Source: Bacteroidales bacterium
GTDB lineage: Bacteria; Bacteroidota; Bacteroidia; Bacteroidales; UBA4417
Length of the DNA: 64,000 nucleotides
Direction: 5' to 3'
NCBI GenBank assembly: GCA_016707785.1
Contig: JADJGZ010000006.1
Coordinates: forward strand, 124,001-188,000
Position 1 is the stretch's first letter. Each line of letters begins with the position of its first letter. Shown in pieces: positions 8,440 to 17,917 of the stretch. The notes beneath the pieces are model-generated. The model saw only the letters and a list, made by a program, of their open reading frames with translations, was not told the DNA's origin and made no database searches. The position numbers and the translations under genes are program-made.

Positions 8440-10800
8440 ATGGCAAATCAGAAGAATGTTAATTTCATAGAAGAGAATGATTTCAATACCATTCTTAGAA
8501 TGGTCCTGAGAAATTATTACCTGTTCATTATCAGTATCGTGATAGCACTTGGACTGGGTTTTCTTAAGAACAGGTACTCAATTCCTGTTTACCAGATTAC
8601 CTCATCCTTATTGATCAAAGAGGACTCAAAACAAGGTGGTGGCGGAAATGTCAATGACTTCCTGAATAGTAGCCTTTTTGGGAAAAATCAGAATTTTCAA
8701 AATGAACTTTGGGTACTTCAATCCACACCTGTTTTCGAACAAACCATCAAAAATCTTGATCTCTCTGTCAGTATCTTTAAAAAAGAGAAGTTACAGGACT
8801 TTGATATGTATAAATCTGCTCCCTTTAGGGTTCTCTTCGTTAGAGACCATGTTCAACCAATTGGAGTCAGGTTGCAGATAGAATTTTTTAAAGGAGGTGG
8901 TTTTCTCATTAAAGGTGAGTCAGAATTCGTCTCTTTCTATAATTATGCCTCGGGTCAATATAAAACCCAAAAAGCAAACTGGAAATTTCAGCAATATGGC
9001 AAGTTTGGAAAGCTCATTGAAAACCAGGACTTGTCATTTATCATTGAACTGGATAGTACTAAAGCCATTCCGGATAATGAGACTAAACTATACAGCTTCC
9101 AGTTTCAGGATCTTAATGGACTGGCGCAGGCATATAAAAGTATGTTTGCATTCGATGTTATCGATAAAAAGGCAACCGTTATTAAAGTGAGTCTCCTTAC
9201 TCAATCCGTCGACAAAGGAATTGACCTTGTAAATGAACTCATGAATGTTTATTCAACTCAAAACCTGAACAGGAAAAATCATATTGCAAGTATCACCATC
9301 GATTATATTGAGAAACAGTTGGGTGAGATTTCTGATTCATTGAGTATGACAGAAGACAATCTCCAACGCTTCAGATCCTCAAACCAGCTGCTCGACGTGG
9401 AAGAACAAGCTACAGGTATATCTGCCCAGTATATGAATCTGCAGAATCAGAAAGCTGAACTGATGGGCCAGAAGCGATATTATGAATATGTTGCCGATTA
9501 TCTTGCGAAGAATGATGATGTTTCTAAAATGATAGTGCCGGCATCCTATGGAATTCAGGATCAGATTCTGAATAACCTGATGTCAGAACTGATCTCTGCC
9601 CAGGCTCAGCGTTCCAACCTGATTGATAATAAGCAGGAAAGGAATCCTTTGGTTAAGAAACTGGATATCCAAATCGCCAATATCAAGAAGACCATATCGG
9701 ATAATATTTCTGCTGTCCGACAAACTACCAATATTTCCATTGATGAAATGAATAAAAGGATTTCCCGGATCGAAGGACAAATCAGTAATCTTCCCAAAAC
9801 CCAGCGGCAATTGGGTGGAATTGAGCGCAAATACAGACTGAATGATGCAATTTATAACTACCTGCTTGAAAAAAGAGCAGAAGCAAAAATTACAAAAGCT
9901 TCTAATTTGCCGGATGATATTATCATTGAACCTGCTTTAAACAACGGTCCGGTTTCCCCTAACACCAAGAAGATCTATATGCTGGCCCTGATCATAGGGA
10001 TCGGTTTACCTTTAAGTTTTCTATTCATCAAAAATGCCCTCAACGACAGGCTGGATCCCCAGGATAATATTGAAAGGCTTACTGATGCTCCGGTTGTTGG
10101 GAAGATCATGCATAACAACAAAAAAACCAATAATATCATGTTTGAGTATCCAACCTCAAACATCGCTGAATCATTCAGGGCTTTGCGAACCAACCTTGAT
10201 TTTTATCTAAAGGGGGGCAATAAGAAAGTAATTCTTGTTACTTCAAGTATCGAGGGTGAAGGTAAATCATTCAATGCGTTGAATATCGCAATGAGTTATG
10301 CTCAGCTTGGTAAAAAAACCATTCTTCTCGACTTCGACTTGCGAAAGCAATCCAATTATTTTAATAAAAAGGAGGGTGAATCCAGTGATGGTATCAGTTC
10401 TTACCTGATCAAAATGGTAACTTTAAAAGATATCATCCTGAAAACTCCGCACGAAAACCTGGATTATATCAATTCTGGTCCAATTCCTCCAAATCCGGCA
10501 GAATTGATCGCTATGGATGAAACAAAGAATATGATCCATTACCTTCAGGAAAAATATGACTATATTATCATCGATTCACCACCACTTGCCCAGGTAACTG
10601 ATGGATTCCTGCTGATTGACCATGCCGATATCAAAGTGATTGTTTCTCGTTATCTCTACTCAAGGAAAAAGATCTTCACTTTGATCCTGAAAGATCTTCG
10701 ACAGAAAAAAGTTGAAAATGTTTGTATTGTACTCAATGATAATAAGAGCAATATGGACCAGTATGGATATGGCTATGGATACAACAAAAAGAAAAAATAG
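8440..10800 (+). CDS. Polysaccharide co-polymerase with tyrosine autokinase domain (Wzc-like BY-kinase)
   Basis: 786 residues. An N-terminal Wzz domain has a first membrane helix at about residues 25-45. A long coiled-coil periplasmic region (about 270-480) follows, then a second helix at about 512-531. The cytoplasmic BY-kinase domain shows Walker A (EGEGKS, about 605-610), Walker A' (ILLDFDLR, about 628-635) and Walker B (YIIIDSPP, about 708-715). The C-terminus is a tyrosine cluster (YGYGYGY) that is the usual autophosphorylation tail. Known role: controls chain length and couples polymerisation to the OPX exporter through phosphorylation cycles. It sits between the OPX gene and the flippase. 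The matching Wzb-type phosphatase is not in the window. Confidence 0.94.
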   Translation: MANQKNVNFIEENDFNTILRMVLRNYYLFIISIVIALGLGFLKNRYSIPVYQITSSLLIKEDSKQGGGGNVNDFLNSSLFGKNQNFQNELWVLQSTPVFEQTIKNLDLSVSIFKKEKLQDFDMYKSAPFRVLFVRDHVQPIGVRLQIEFFKGGGFLIKGESEFVSFYNYASGQYKTQKANWKFQQYGKFGKLIENQDLSFIIELDSTKAIPDNETKLYSFQFQDLNGLAQAYKSMFAFDVIDKKATVIKVSLLTQSVDKGIDLVNELMNVYSTQNLNRKNHIASITIDYIEKQLGEISDSLSMTEDNLQRFRSSNQLLDVEEQATGISAQYMNLQNQKAELMGQKRYYEYVADYLAKNDDVSKMIVPASYGIQDQILNNLMSELISAQAQRSNLIDNKQERNPLVKKLDIQIANIKKTISDNISAVRQTTNISIDEMNKRISRIEGQISNLPKTQRQLGGIERKYRLNDAIYNYLLEKRAEAKITKASNLPDDIIIEPALNNGPVSPNTKKIYMLALIIGIGLPLSFLFIKNALNDRLDPQDNIERLTDAPVVGKIMHNNKKTNNIMFEYPTSNIAESFRALRTNLDFYLKGGNKKVILVTSSIEGEGKSFNALNIAMSYAQLGKKTILLDFDLRKQSNYFNKKEGESSDGISSYLIKMVTLKDIILKTPHENLDYINSGPIPPNPAELIAMDETKNMIHYLQEKYDYIIIDSPPLAQVTDGFLLIDHADIKVIVSRYLYSRKKIFTLILKDLRQKKVENVCIVLNDNKSNMDQYGYGYGYNKKKK

Positions 10801-10839
10801 CAGACTTTTAATTATCTAGTGCTTTAATTATTTTCCGCA

Positions 10840-12210
10840 ATGAGTTACTTCAAGAAGGCCTTTTTGAAGATTAAGATTTTACTTGGAAAGGATGGCCATG
10901 AAAGGACTAAAAAGGCAAGGAAGAATATTGCTGTCCTTTTGATGGTCAAGGGTTTAAGCATTGCAATCAGCCTTGTACTTGTTCCTCTTACAATCCACTA
11001 TATCAATCCAACCCAATATGGGATATGGATCACATTAAGCTCAATCATAGCATGGTTGGGTTTTTTTGATATAGGGTTTGGCAATGGATTGCGAAATAAA
11101 TTCGCAGAAGCAGTTGCACATAAAAACTTTGAACTGGCACGTATTTATGTCAGTACTACCTATGCTATTCTGAGTATCATCATTGCTGTTGTAATGATAA
11201 TCTTCTTTTGTATCAATCCTTTCCTTGATTGGTCGAAAATTCTAAACACGCCGCCTGAAATGGCTCATGAACTGAGTATTCTGGCGATGATTGTATTTGT
11301 TTTCTTCTGTATTCAGTTCGTAACACAACTCCTGGTCACAATAATGACTGCAAACCAGGAACCGGCAAAAGCATCAGTTTTTAATATGCTGGGAAGCTTG
11401 TTCTCTTTGACGGTAATCCTAATACTAACTAAATCAACTGAAGGAAACCTGCTTTACCTGGCCACAGCGTTAGGCCTGACTCCGGTATTGGTATTGATTG
11501 CATCAAGCCTTTGGTATTACAATCATGATTACAGGAAGTTTGCACCTTCCTTATCACATGTGAAGTTCAAATTTGCCAATGACCTGATGAACCTGGGTGT
11601 TAAATTCTTTGTCATCCAGATCGCAGCCGTTGTTATCTATCAAACCAGTAATATCATCATTGCTCAGCTTTTCGGACCAGAACAGGTCACTTCCTATAAT
11701 ATTGCCTACAAATACTTCAGCATTGTGCCCATGGTTTTTGGTATTGTAATGATGCCTTTCTGGAGTGCTTTTACTGAAGCCTGGCTTAAAAAAGATATCG
11801 ACTGGATAAGGAAAACAATGAAAAACCTGGTCCGACTTTGGTCTTTGATCAGTATTGGTGCTGTTATTATGCTGATCTTCTCTACAACGATTTATCGTTT
11901 ATGGGTGGGAAGTGAAATTAAAGTTCAATTCAGTGTTTCATTGGTTATAGCTGCTTATGTTGTGTTTAATGCCTGGTGTGGGATTTTCTCAAACTTCCTG
12001 AATGGTGTTGGTAAAATCAAATTACAGCTATATGGCGGATTATTTAGTGCGATTGTGAATATTCCACTGGCCATTTTCCTGGGGAAAAACCTGGGACTCT
12101 ATGGAGTACTCTTATCAACCTGCATCCTGGCTGTAATCAGCGCTATTTGGTCGCCAATCCAATATTGGAAGTTAATCAATAACAGGGCAACCGGAATCTG
12201 GAATAAATAG
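10840..12210 (+). CDS. Lipid-linked repeat-unit flippase (Wzx/MOP family)
   Basis: 456 residues with about 12 hydrophobic segments. The N-terminal TM1 region (VKGLSIAISLVLVPLTI) and the Asn-Pro-Thr-Gln-Tyr-Gly pattern after it are typical of polysaccharide-specific MOP transporters. A cytoplasmic basic N-terminus (KKARKNI) precedes TM1. Known role: moves undecaprenyl-diphosphate-linked repeat units across the inner membrane. The gene lies 39 bases after the Wzc-like gene and 3 bases before the next glycosyltransferase, so it is probably in the same operon. Confidence 0.9.
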   Translation: MSYFKKAFLKIKILLGKDGHERTKKARKNIAVLLMVKGLSIAISLVLVPLTIHYINPTQYGIWITLSSIIAWLGFFDIGFGNGLRNKFAEAVAHKNFELARIYVSTTYAILSIIIAVVMIIFFCINPFLDWSKILNTPPEMAHELSILAMIVFVFFCIQFVTQLLVTIMTANQEPAKASVFNMLGSLFSLTVILILTKSTEGNLLYLATALGLTPVLVLIASSLWYYNHDYRKFAPSLSHVKFKFANDLMNLGVKFFVIQIAAVVIYQTSNIIIAQLFGPEQVTSYNIAYKYFSIVPMVFGIVMMPFWSAFTEAWLKKDIDWIRKTMKNLVRLWSLISIGAVIMLIFSTTIYRLWVGSEIKVQFSVSLVIAAYVVFNAWCGIFSNFLNGVGKIKLQLYGGLFSAIVNIPLAIFLGKNLGLYGVLLSTCILAVISAIWSPIQYWKLINNRATGIWNK

Positions 12211-12213
12211 TAT

Positions 12214-13497
12214 ATGAATATTCTAATAATTAATTCCTTAAACCCGTTAAAGAATTCGGGAACTGTGGCAATCGATGTATTTAATGCATTGAAAACCAGA
12301 GGGCATAAGGTGAAATTATTGGTTAATATTTATAGCAATGAATACCCGGAAGATATCATTGCAATGCAAACACCATTCAGTGTATTCGTGGATAAATATA
12401 AAAGGAAGATTGTCCGGAAGTTCTTTAATTTTAACAACATACCAAGCGATCCCAATTACCATTTTCATCACCTTAAGGAAGATAAATTACATTACTCAAC
12501 AAACAAGCTCCTGAAGAAAGCCGGCCTTATACCTGATATTATTCTGGTTCTGTTTGCTAAAGACTTTCTCAATTCAAGAAACTTTGCTGAGCTAAATAAG
12601 CTGACAAAAGCACCTATTTATTGGTTGATGTATGATATGGCGCCACTTACAGGCGGATGTCATTATGCCTGGGAATGTAAAGGATATGAAAACTTGTGCG
12701 GAAAATGTCCGGGCCTTTTTTCAGAGAATCCAGAGGATATCACTCATTTCAACCTGAAGTATAAAAAGTACTACCTCGATCAAACAGATATAAAAATTAT
12801 TGCAGCTTCCGAATGGCAATACAGGCAGGCAAAAAGATCAAACCTCTTTAAACAAAAATCGGTTTTTAAAGTGCTGTTATCTATCGATCCAACTGTTTTT
12901 CAAAAAGTTGATAAAAAGATAATTAGAACTAAACTTGGAATTGAGCCTGGGCGGAAAGTGATATTTTTTGGTTCTGTTGATATGCGGCATCTTCGAAAGG
13001 GCGCACAATATCTGGTAGAGAGTCTCAACTTATTAAAAGAAAAAACCCGGAATACTGATCTTGATGATAAAATACTACTCCTGATTGCAGGGAAAGGCAT
13101 TGAAGAAATACAACATGTTTTGCCATTTGAAATTAAATACCTGGGCTATGTGGACGATAGGCTCGGGCTCGCATCAGCTTACCAGGCAGCGGATATATTT
13201 CTTTGTCCATCAATTGAGGATTCAGGGCCCTCAATGATTAACCAGTCTTTAATGTGCGGAACCCCGGTAGTGTCCTTCGAAATGGGTGTCTCTCCTGACC
13301 TGGTAATAAATCAGGAAACAGGTTATATGGCGGAACTAAGAAACAGCCGGGATATGGCGGATGGAATCTATGAAATTCTCTCTCTAACTGATGAAAAGCA
13401 TGCCCATATGTCGCAGAATTGTCGCGAACTTGCCATGAATCTTTGCTCTCCTGATAAACAAATTGACCAGTTTGAGTCTTTATTTAAACAGAAGTAA
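12214..13497 (+). CDS. GT4-family glycosyltransferase
   Basis: 427 residues, GT-B fold. The N-terminal Rossmann half starts MNILIINSL. A Cys-rich segment at about 150-167 (TGGCHYAWEC...LCGKCP) resembles that of WcaC-type colanic-acid transferases. The C-terminal half carries the GT4 donor-site signature (EDSGPSMINQSLMCGTPVV, about residues 334-352). Known role: adds a sugar from a nucleotide donor to the growing lipid-linked repeat in the cytoplasm. Donor and linkage cannot be read from the sequence. It starts 3 bases after the flippase gene. Confidence 0.88.
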   Translation: MNILIINSLNPLKNSGTVAIDVFNALKTRGHKVKLLVNIYSNEYPEDIIAMQTPFSVFVDKYKRKIVRKFFNFNNIPSDPNYHFHHLKEDKLHYSTNKLLKKAGLIPDIILVLFAKDFLNSRNFAELNKLTKAPIYWLMYDMAPLTGGCHYAWECKGYENLCGKCPGLFSENPEDITHFNLKYKKYYLDQTDIKIIAASEWQYRQAKRSNLFKQKSVFKVLLSIDPTVFQKVDKKIIRTKLGIEPGRKVIFFGSVDMRHLRKGAQYLVESLNLLKEKTRNTDLDDKILLLIAGKGIEEIQHVLPFEIKYLGYVDDRLGLASAYQAADIFLCPSIEDSGPSMINQSLMCGTPVVSFEMGVSPDLVINQETGYMAELRNSRDMADGIYEILSLTDEKHAHMSQNCRELAMNLCSPDKQIDQFESLFKQK

Positions 13498-13505
13498 TTT
13501 ATCAG

Positions 13506-14228
13506 ATGCATAATTATTGTAAACCGCTTGATTGGGACACTACCTTTTTTGGATATAAAATAGGAAGTATCCTGGCTGATCAACTAACACCAGCTGTATT
13601 GTCATCTATTATTAAAGAAATGAGAATACAGAATTACAAACTTGCTTATGGATTTGCCAAACCTGAAGATGTTATTTCAAATGGTGCATTTGCAGAGTAT
13701 TCTGCCTTTCTTGCGGATGAAAAGGTGACTTTTCAAAGAAATCTGAAAGAAGATGATAATTTCTCTTTCGTTAGTAGTGTGAAGGAGTACTTGTCACCCG
13801 AACCTTCCGAAAAATTAAGGAAACTTGCATTGCAGAGTGGGATTTACTCCCGCTTCAAAATTGACCCAAACTTTATTCATGAAGAGTATGGCAAACTCTA
13901 TAATGAATGGATTGAGAAATCAGTAAATAAAACCCTTGCAAAAATTGTCCTGGCTTATTTCATTGAAGAAGATGAAAAGGGGTTTATAACCCTCAACATG
14001 AAGAATAATGTGGGTTCAATCGGGTTGATAGCTGTGGATGAAAATGCAAGAGGGCTTTCTATTGGAAGGGAACTTACAAATGCTTCCTTACACTATTTTA
14101 AGGAAGCCGGAATGGAAAGCGTAGAGGTTGTTACTCAAAAATCCAATGAAGTAGCATGCAAATTCTATACATCTCTGGGCTTTAGTATTAAAGATATTGT
14201 AAATGTCTACCACCTATGGATAAGATGA
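13506..14228 (+). CDS. wecD: GNAT acetyltransferase, WecD-like (TDP-Fuc4N N-acetyltransferase candidate)
   Basis: 240 residues. The C-terminal half is a GNAT domain with the acetyl-CoA loop pattern VDENARGLSIGREL and the closing NEVACKFYTSLGF. The central stretch YSRFKIDPNF...LYNEWIEKS resembles E. coli WecD, which acetylates dTDP-4-amino-4,6-dideoxygalactose. The stop codon overlaps the start of a WecE-like transaminase (ATGA at 14225), the partner expected for this pathway. Inferred: transaminase plus acetyltransferase make TDP-Fuc4NAc or a similar 4-acetamido-4,6-dideoxy sugar. The upstream RmlA/RmlB steps are not encoded in the window. Acetyl versus another acyl donor is uncertain. Confidence 0.75.
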   Translation: MHNYCKPLDWDTTFFGYKIGSILADQLTPAVLSSIIKEMRIQNYKLAYGFAKPEDVISNGAFAEYSAFLADEKVTFQRNLKEDDNFSFVSSVKEYLSPEPSEKLRKLALQSGIYSRFKIDPNFIHEEYGKLYNEWIEKSVNKTLAKIVLAYFIEEDEKGFITLNMKNNVGSIGLIAVDENARGLSIGRELTNASLHYFKEAGMESVEVVTQKSNEVACKFYTSLGFSIKDIVNVYHLWIR

Positions 14229-15352
14229 ATATACCTTTCAACAAACCCTACCTTATCGGTAAGGAAATGCACTATATATACCAGGCAGTTTATTCCGGGA
14301 AAATCTCTGAAAATGGTCAATATACCCAAAAATGTCAGAAGTTTTTCGAAGATCAATTTGGCTTTAAAAAGTCGTTGCTTACAACTTCTTGTACCGATGC
14401 CCTGGAGATGTGCGCCCTGTTAGCTGAAATCAATCCCGGTGATGAAGTTATTGTACCTTCATTCACCTTCGTCTCTACAGCGCTTGCCTTTGCCCGTCAA
14501 GGAGCTAAACTTGTTTTTGCCGATAGTGGGAAAGAGAATCCTAATATTGATATTGAGGGTCTCGAAGCTTTGATTACTCCTAAAACCAAAGCGATTGTTG
14601 TTGTACATTATGCTGGTATTGCATGTGACATGGATCCAATCATGGCATTGGCAAATAAACATGGTATCCTTGTAATCGAAGATGCTGCCCAGGCAATTGA
14701 TTCCTATTATAAGGGTAAGCCATTAGGCTCTATCGGACATATGTCGGCGTTCTCTTTCCATGAAACCAAAAATATCAATTCAGGTGAAGGTGGAATGCTG
14801 GCGATCAATGACCCAAGGTTTATTAAACGATCCGAAATCATTTGGGAAAAAGGAACCAACCGCGCTGAATTCTTCCGGGGTGAAGTAAATAAATACGGAT
14901 GGGTGGATACAGGTTCATCATTTCTGCCGTCTGAAATTATTGCTGCATACTTATATGCTCAGATTGAAAACCTTGAGAATATCCAGATGAAGAGGAAGGC
15001 AATCTGGAATACATACTGGAATGGTTTGGAAAAATGGAGCATTAATCACAACATTGGGCTTCCTGTTATTCCTGAATATGCTACCAATAATGCACATATG
15101 TTCTATCTGGTCTGTACCAGTCTTGAAGAAAGGACTCAGCTGATTGAACATCTGAAAAAAGAGGGTATCTATGCTGTTTTTCATTATCTGAGCCTTCATA
15201 AAAGTGCTTATTATGAAAATAAACATGATGGAAGACCTTTGCCAAACAGTGATCTCTATACGGAACGCCTGGTCAGGATTCCTCTGTTCTATGAGCTTAG
15301 TGAGGAGGATATTTCTAAAGTAATTTCATCTATTCTCTCTTTCAGAAAGTAG
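14225..15352 (+). CDS. wecE: dTDP-4-amino-4,6-dideoxygalactose transaminase (WecE/RffA-like, DegT family)
   Basis: 375 residues from ATG 14225; an ATG three codons upstream (14216) is possible, but the ATGA overlap and the family's MxIPFN start favour 14225. PLP-dependent DegT/DnrJ/EryC1 fold: TTSCTDALEM binds PLP phosphate, VIEDAAQ carries the ring-stacking Asp, and the Schiff-base Lys lies in SFHETKN at about residue 181, the position known for E. coli WecE. The motif EKGTNRAEFFRGEV and the ending NAHMFYLV...AVFHY also follow WecE closely. Reaction: glutamate-dependent amination of TDP-4-keto-6-deoxyglucose to TDP-Fuc4N. Next to a WecD-like acetyltransferase. Confidence 0.9.
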   Translation: MNIPFNKPYLIGKEMHYIYQAVYSGKISENGQYTQKCQKFFEDQFGFKKSLLTTSCTDALEMCALLAEINPGDEVIVPSFTFVSTALAFARQGAKLVFADSGKENPNIDIEGLEALITPKTKAIVVVHYAGIACDMDPIMALANKHGILVIEDAAQAIDSYYKGKPLGSIGHMSAFSFHETKNINSGEGGMLAINDPRFIKRSEIIWEKGTNRAEFFRGEVNKYGWVDTGSSFLPSEIIAAYLYAQIENLENIQMKRKAIWNTYWNGLEKWSINHNIGLPVIPEYATNNAHMFYLVCTSLEERTQLIEHLKKEGIYAVFHYLSLHKSAYYENKHDGRPLPNSDLYTERLVRIPLFYELSEEDISKVISSILSFRK

Positions 15353-15354
15353 CA

Positions 15355-16599
15355 ATGAACGGAATCATCCAAATCCTTCTTAAGCTTTTTTACCCTTTCT
15401 ATCCTTTCTGGATCTGGTTCGTTTATACTTTTGCCGGTCAAAATTTTGATTACTATTATGGTGCTATTTGGTTACCTATTGTTTTTTACCTCCTGCTTAC
15501 TAAGAGAAACAGGATGCCTTTATACCTTTTGCTCTTTATGGGCTTTACAGTATTTCATTTGCTTTCAATCTTTATAAATGATATAAAGCCCGGAGATATC
15601 AATTGGCTGCTCTATTTTATGTCAGATAGAGCAGTTGTAGCCTGTGCATTGTTCTTTGTTATAGAAAATACGCATTTCGATCAAAAATTTATAAAATCAC
15701 TGAGTCGTAATATTTTTATTGTTGTAGGTATTTCACTTGTAGTCAGTATTATTCAGACTAGAGACCCATACTTTTTCTTCAATCTGAATGCTGACAAAGA
15801 AATGACTTATTTTGACCAGAATAGGGTGTTCTCGATCTATAGTTGGGTGGATCTGAATTCATTAGGTATCACATTTCCATTCCTCTTGTCCATTTCAATG
15901 AATGTTTATGATCTGAAACATAAATTGTTTGCTCTTAATATTATTAGTGGAATCATAGTTGCTTTCCTTACCCGTGCGCGTTATGTCATGATTTCAACAA
16001 TCATTGTCTTTTCACAGTTATTCTTTAATTCTGCCATTAAACTCAAGAAAAAGGTCATCATCACTATCATTCTGGTGGGGAGTGTTATTCTCATAATTCA
16101 GGTAGCGGAAAATTATGGCTTTGATTTTAACCAGGTTATTGAAGAGAGAATTCTTGAGAAAGATACAGATATGGGCTCAGCAAAAGCCAGGTTGTTATCT
16201 TATTACGTTTTCATGATGAAATTCCCCGAAAATCCCTGGTTTGGAGTAGGGCCTGAAACTCGTGATGATGTTATTCAACTCTTAGGTGGTGATGCACCTT
16301 TGATTCATGTTGGTTATTTATCGTACTTGTACTTTTATGGTATCGTTGGTTGTCTCTTTATTTTTTCAGCCATTTTTCTTTTGATGCGATCTTCCTGGAT
16401 TATTGGTAAAAAATATGGTTTTTGGGGTCCATTTTATGGCTTTCTGGGATTCTCACTGGCGAACTGGACCTTTGTTTATTTCAATATGAGTGAAATGGGT
16501 ATAGTGATTTCTGTTATCTTTCTGAGATACTATTTTGATAACCCTCCGGAGCAGGAAGATGAAAACGAAGTGTTAGCAGAATCAGAGACTATTTCTTGA
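15355..16599 (+). CDS. Repeat-unit polymerase (Wzy / O-antigen ligase-like)
   Basis: 414 residues with about 10-11 hydrophobic segments. A larger loop before the last helices (about 255-320) holds the pattern AKARLLSYYVFMMKFPENPWFGVGPE; GxG with nearby Arg is typical of Wzy_C/O-antigen ligase proteins. Known role: joins flipped repeat units in the periplasm. Wzy proteins are poorly conserved, so the call also rests on context: Wzx, Wzc and OPX are in the same operon, and this gene starts 3 bases after wecE. A WaaL-type ligase is the alternative. Confidence 0.8.
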   Translation: MNGIIQILLKLFYPFYPFWIWFVYTFAGQNFDYYYGAIWLPIVFYLLLTKRNRMPLYLLLFMGFTVFHLLSIFINDIKPGDINWLLYFMSDRAVVACALFFVIENTHFDQKFIKSLSRNIFIVVGISLVVSIIQTRDPYFFFNLNADKEMTYFDQNRVFSIYSWVDLNSLGITFPFLLSISMNVYDLKHKLFALNIISGIIVAFLTRARYVMISTIIVFSQLFFNSAIKLKKKVIITIILVGSVILIIQVAENYGFDFNQVIEERILEKDTDMGSAKARLLSYYVFMMKFPENPWFGVGPETRDDVIQLLGGDAPLIHVGYLSYLYFYGIVGCLFIFSAIFLLMRSSWIIGKKYGFWGPFYGFLGFSLANWTFVYFNMSEMGIVISVIFLRYYFDNPPEQEDENEVLAESETIS

Positions 16600-16618
16600 C
16601 CAATGAAGCAATGAACGC

Positions 16619-17791
16619 ATGAGTCTAGTAATATTTGGAGACTTATTTACTTTCCCTGATGGTGGAGCAGCTACCAATCGTGTGTTTACCTATGGAAAAG
16701 GATTTGTTGAAAATGGTGTCAAAACACATGTGATCTGCTTTGCCAGCGAATATACTTCTTACCTGGATGGAGAAACAGAAAAGATTAAATACTACCACCC
16801 TTTTGCTCAAACAGTCAGGCATAAACGTTTTTTGGTTAGAAGGTGGCAAAAATTTCTAAAGTACTTTCGAACCTATAAAGTCATTCGTGATATCCACAAA
16901 CAGGAAAAGATCACTGTTATCAATGTTTGGACAAATCTCCTGGTGACACACCTTTTTTCCTGGGTATTAGCCAAAGTTCTGGGTGTCAGGCTTGTTGTAG
17001 AATGCAGTGAACACCCCCTTCGTTTCTTTCAGGGAAGTAAGTTAAATCAATTAAAAGGGAAGGCAAAATTTTTCCTGGAATCAAACCTGAATGATGGAGT
17101 ATTTTGTATATCAAAATACCTTGTTGATTTTTACCTTCAACATGGAGCTAATCCATCAAAACTATTGCTTGTCCCAAGCACTGTTGATCCTACCCGGTTT
17201 ATAAAAAATAGTGACAGGCCCGTGCAGGGTCCATTTATAGGTTATTTTGGATCACTGACCTTTGATAGAGATAATGTTGATGTATTGATCAATGCTTTTT
17301 ATGAAGTGAGTAAATCAGTTCCCAATTATCAACTAATCCTTGGAGGGTTCTGCAATGCTGAGGATAAAAAAGCAATACTCAACCTGGTTTCTGAATTGAA
17401 ACTGGAATCGAGGTTTACTTTATTGGGGTTTCTGAGCCGTGAAGAAATTCTTGCATATGTCAATCATGCAAACATTCTCGTGATGATAAGAGCAAATAAT
17501 CTTCAATCTCAGGCATCTTTCCCTTCTAAATTAACTGAATTCCTGGCAAGTGCAAACCCGGTCATCACGGTTGATGTTGGTGAAATCACTGACTTTCTGA
17601 GTGATGGAAAAGATGCATTCATTGTTGAACCTGGAAATAGCACTGCTTTGGCAGAGAAGATATTATACGTAATCGAAAATTATGAACAGGCAAAAATTGT
17701 GGGCTTAAACGGTCAAAAGCTTACAAATTCGATTTTTAATTATAAATATCAAGCTGATAGAATGCTTGGTTTTATTAGAGGCTTAAATTAA
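16619..17791 (+). CDS. GT4-family glycosyltransferase
   Basis: 390 residues. The N-terminal half has the glycine-rich FPDGGAATNR acceptor loop. The C-terminal half has the donor-site segment (FPSKLTEFLASANPVI...VEPGN). In its place within GT4 the usual E-x7-E is altered to PSKLTEFLASANPV, a variant seen in some bacterial GT4 enzymes. Predicted cytosolic enzyme of repeat-unit assembly. The downstream gap of 126 bases separates it from the first amidotransferase. Confidence 0.85.
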   Translation: MSLVIFGDLFTFPDGGAATNRVFTYGKGFVENGVKTHVICFASEYTSYLDGETEKIKYYHPFAQTVRHKRFLVRRWQKFLKYFRTYKVIRDIHKQEKITVINVWTNLLVTHLFSWVLAKVLGVRLVVECSEHPLRFFQGSKLNQLKGKAKFFLESNLNDGVFCISKYLVDFYLQHGANPSKLLLVPSTVDPTRFIKNSDRPVQGPFIGYFGSLTFDRDNVDVLINAFYEVSKSVPNYQLILGGFCNAEDKKAILNLVSELKLESRFTLLGFLSREEILAYVNHANILVMIRANNLQSQASFPSKLTEFLASANPVITVDVGEITDFLSDGKDAFIVEPGNSTALAEKILYVIENYEQAKIVGLNGQKLTNSIFNYKYQADRMLGFIRGLN

Positions 17792-17917
17792 TAGGATGAT
17801 TCTGATAGGAGCCAGGTTTTTTTGACAGTGAACCCTTATGAATAAACTTTGTTTGCTCTAAAAGATGTCATTTCTATATTATTGATCTTTCCTGACGAAA
17901 TAATAAAATAGTAGCTT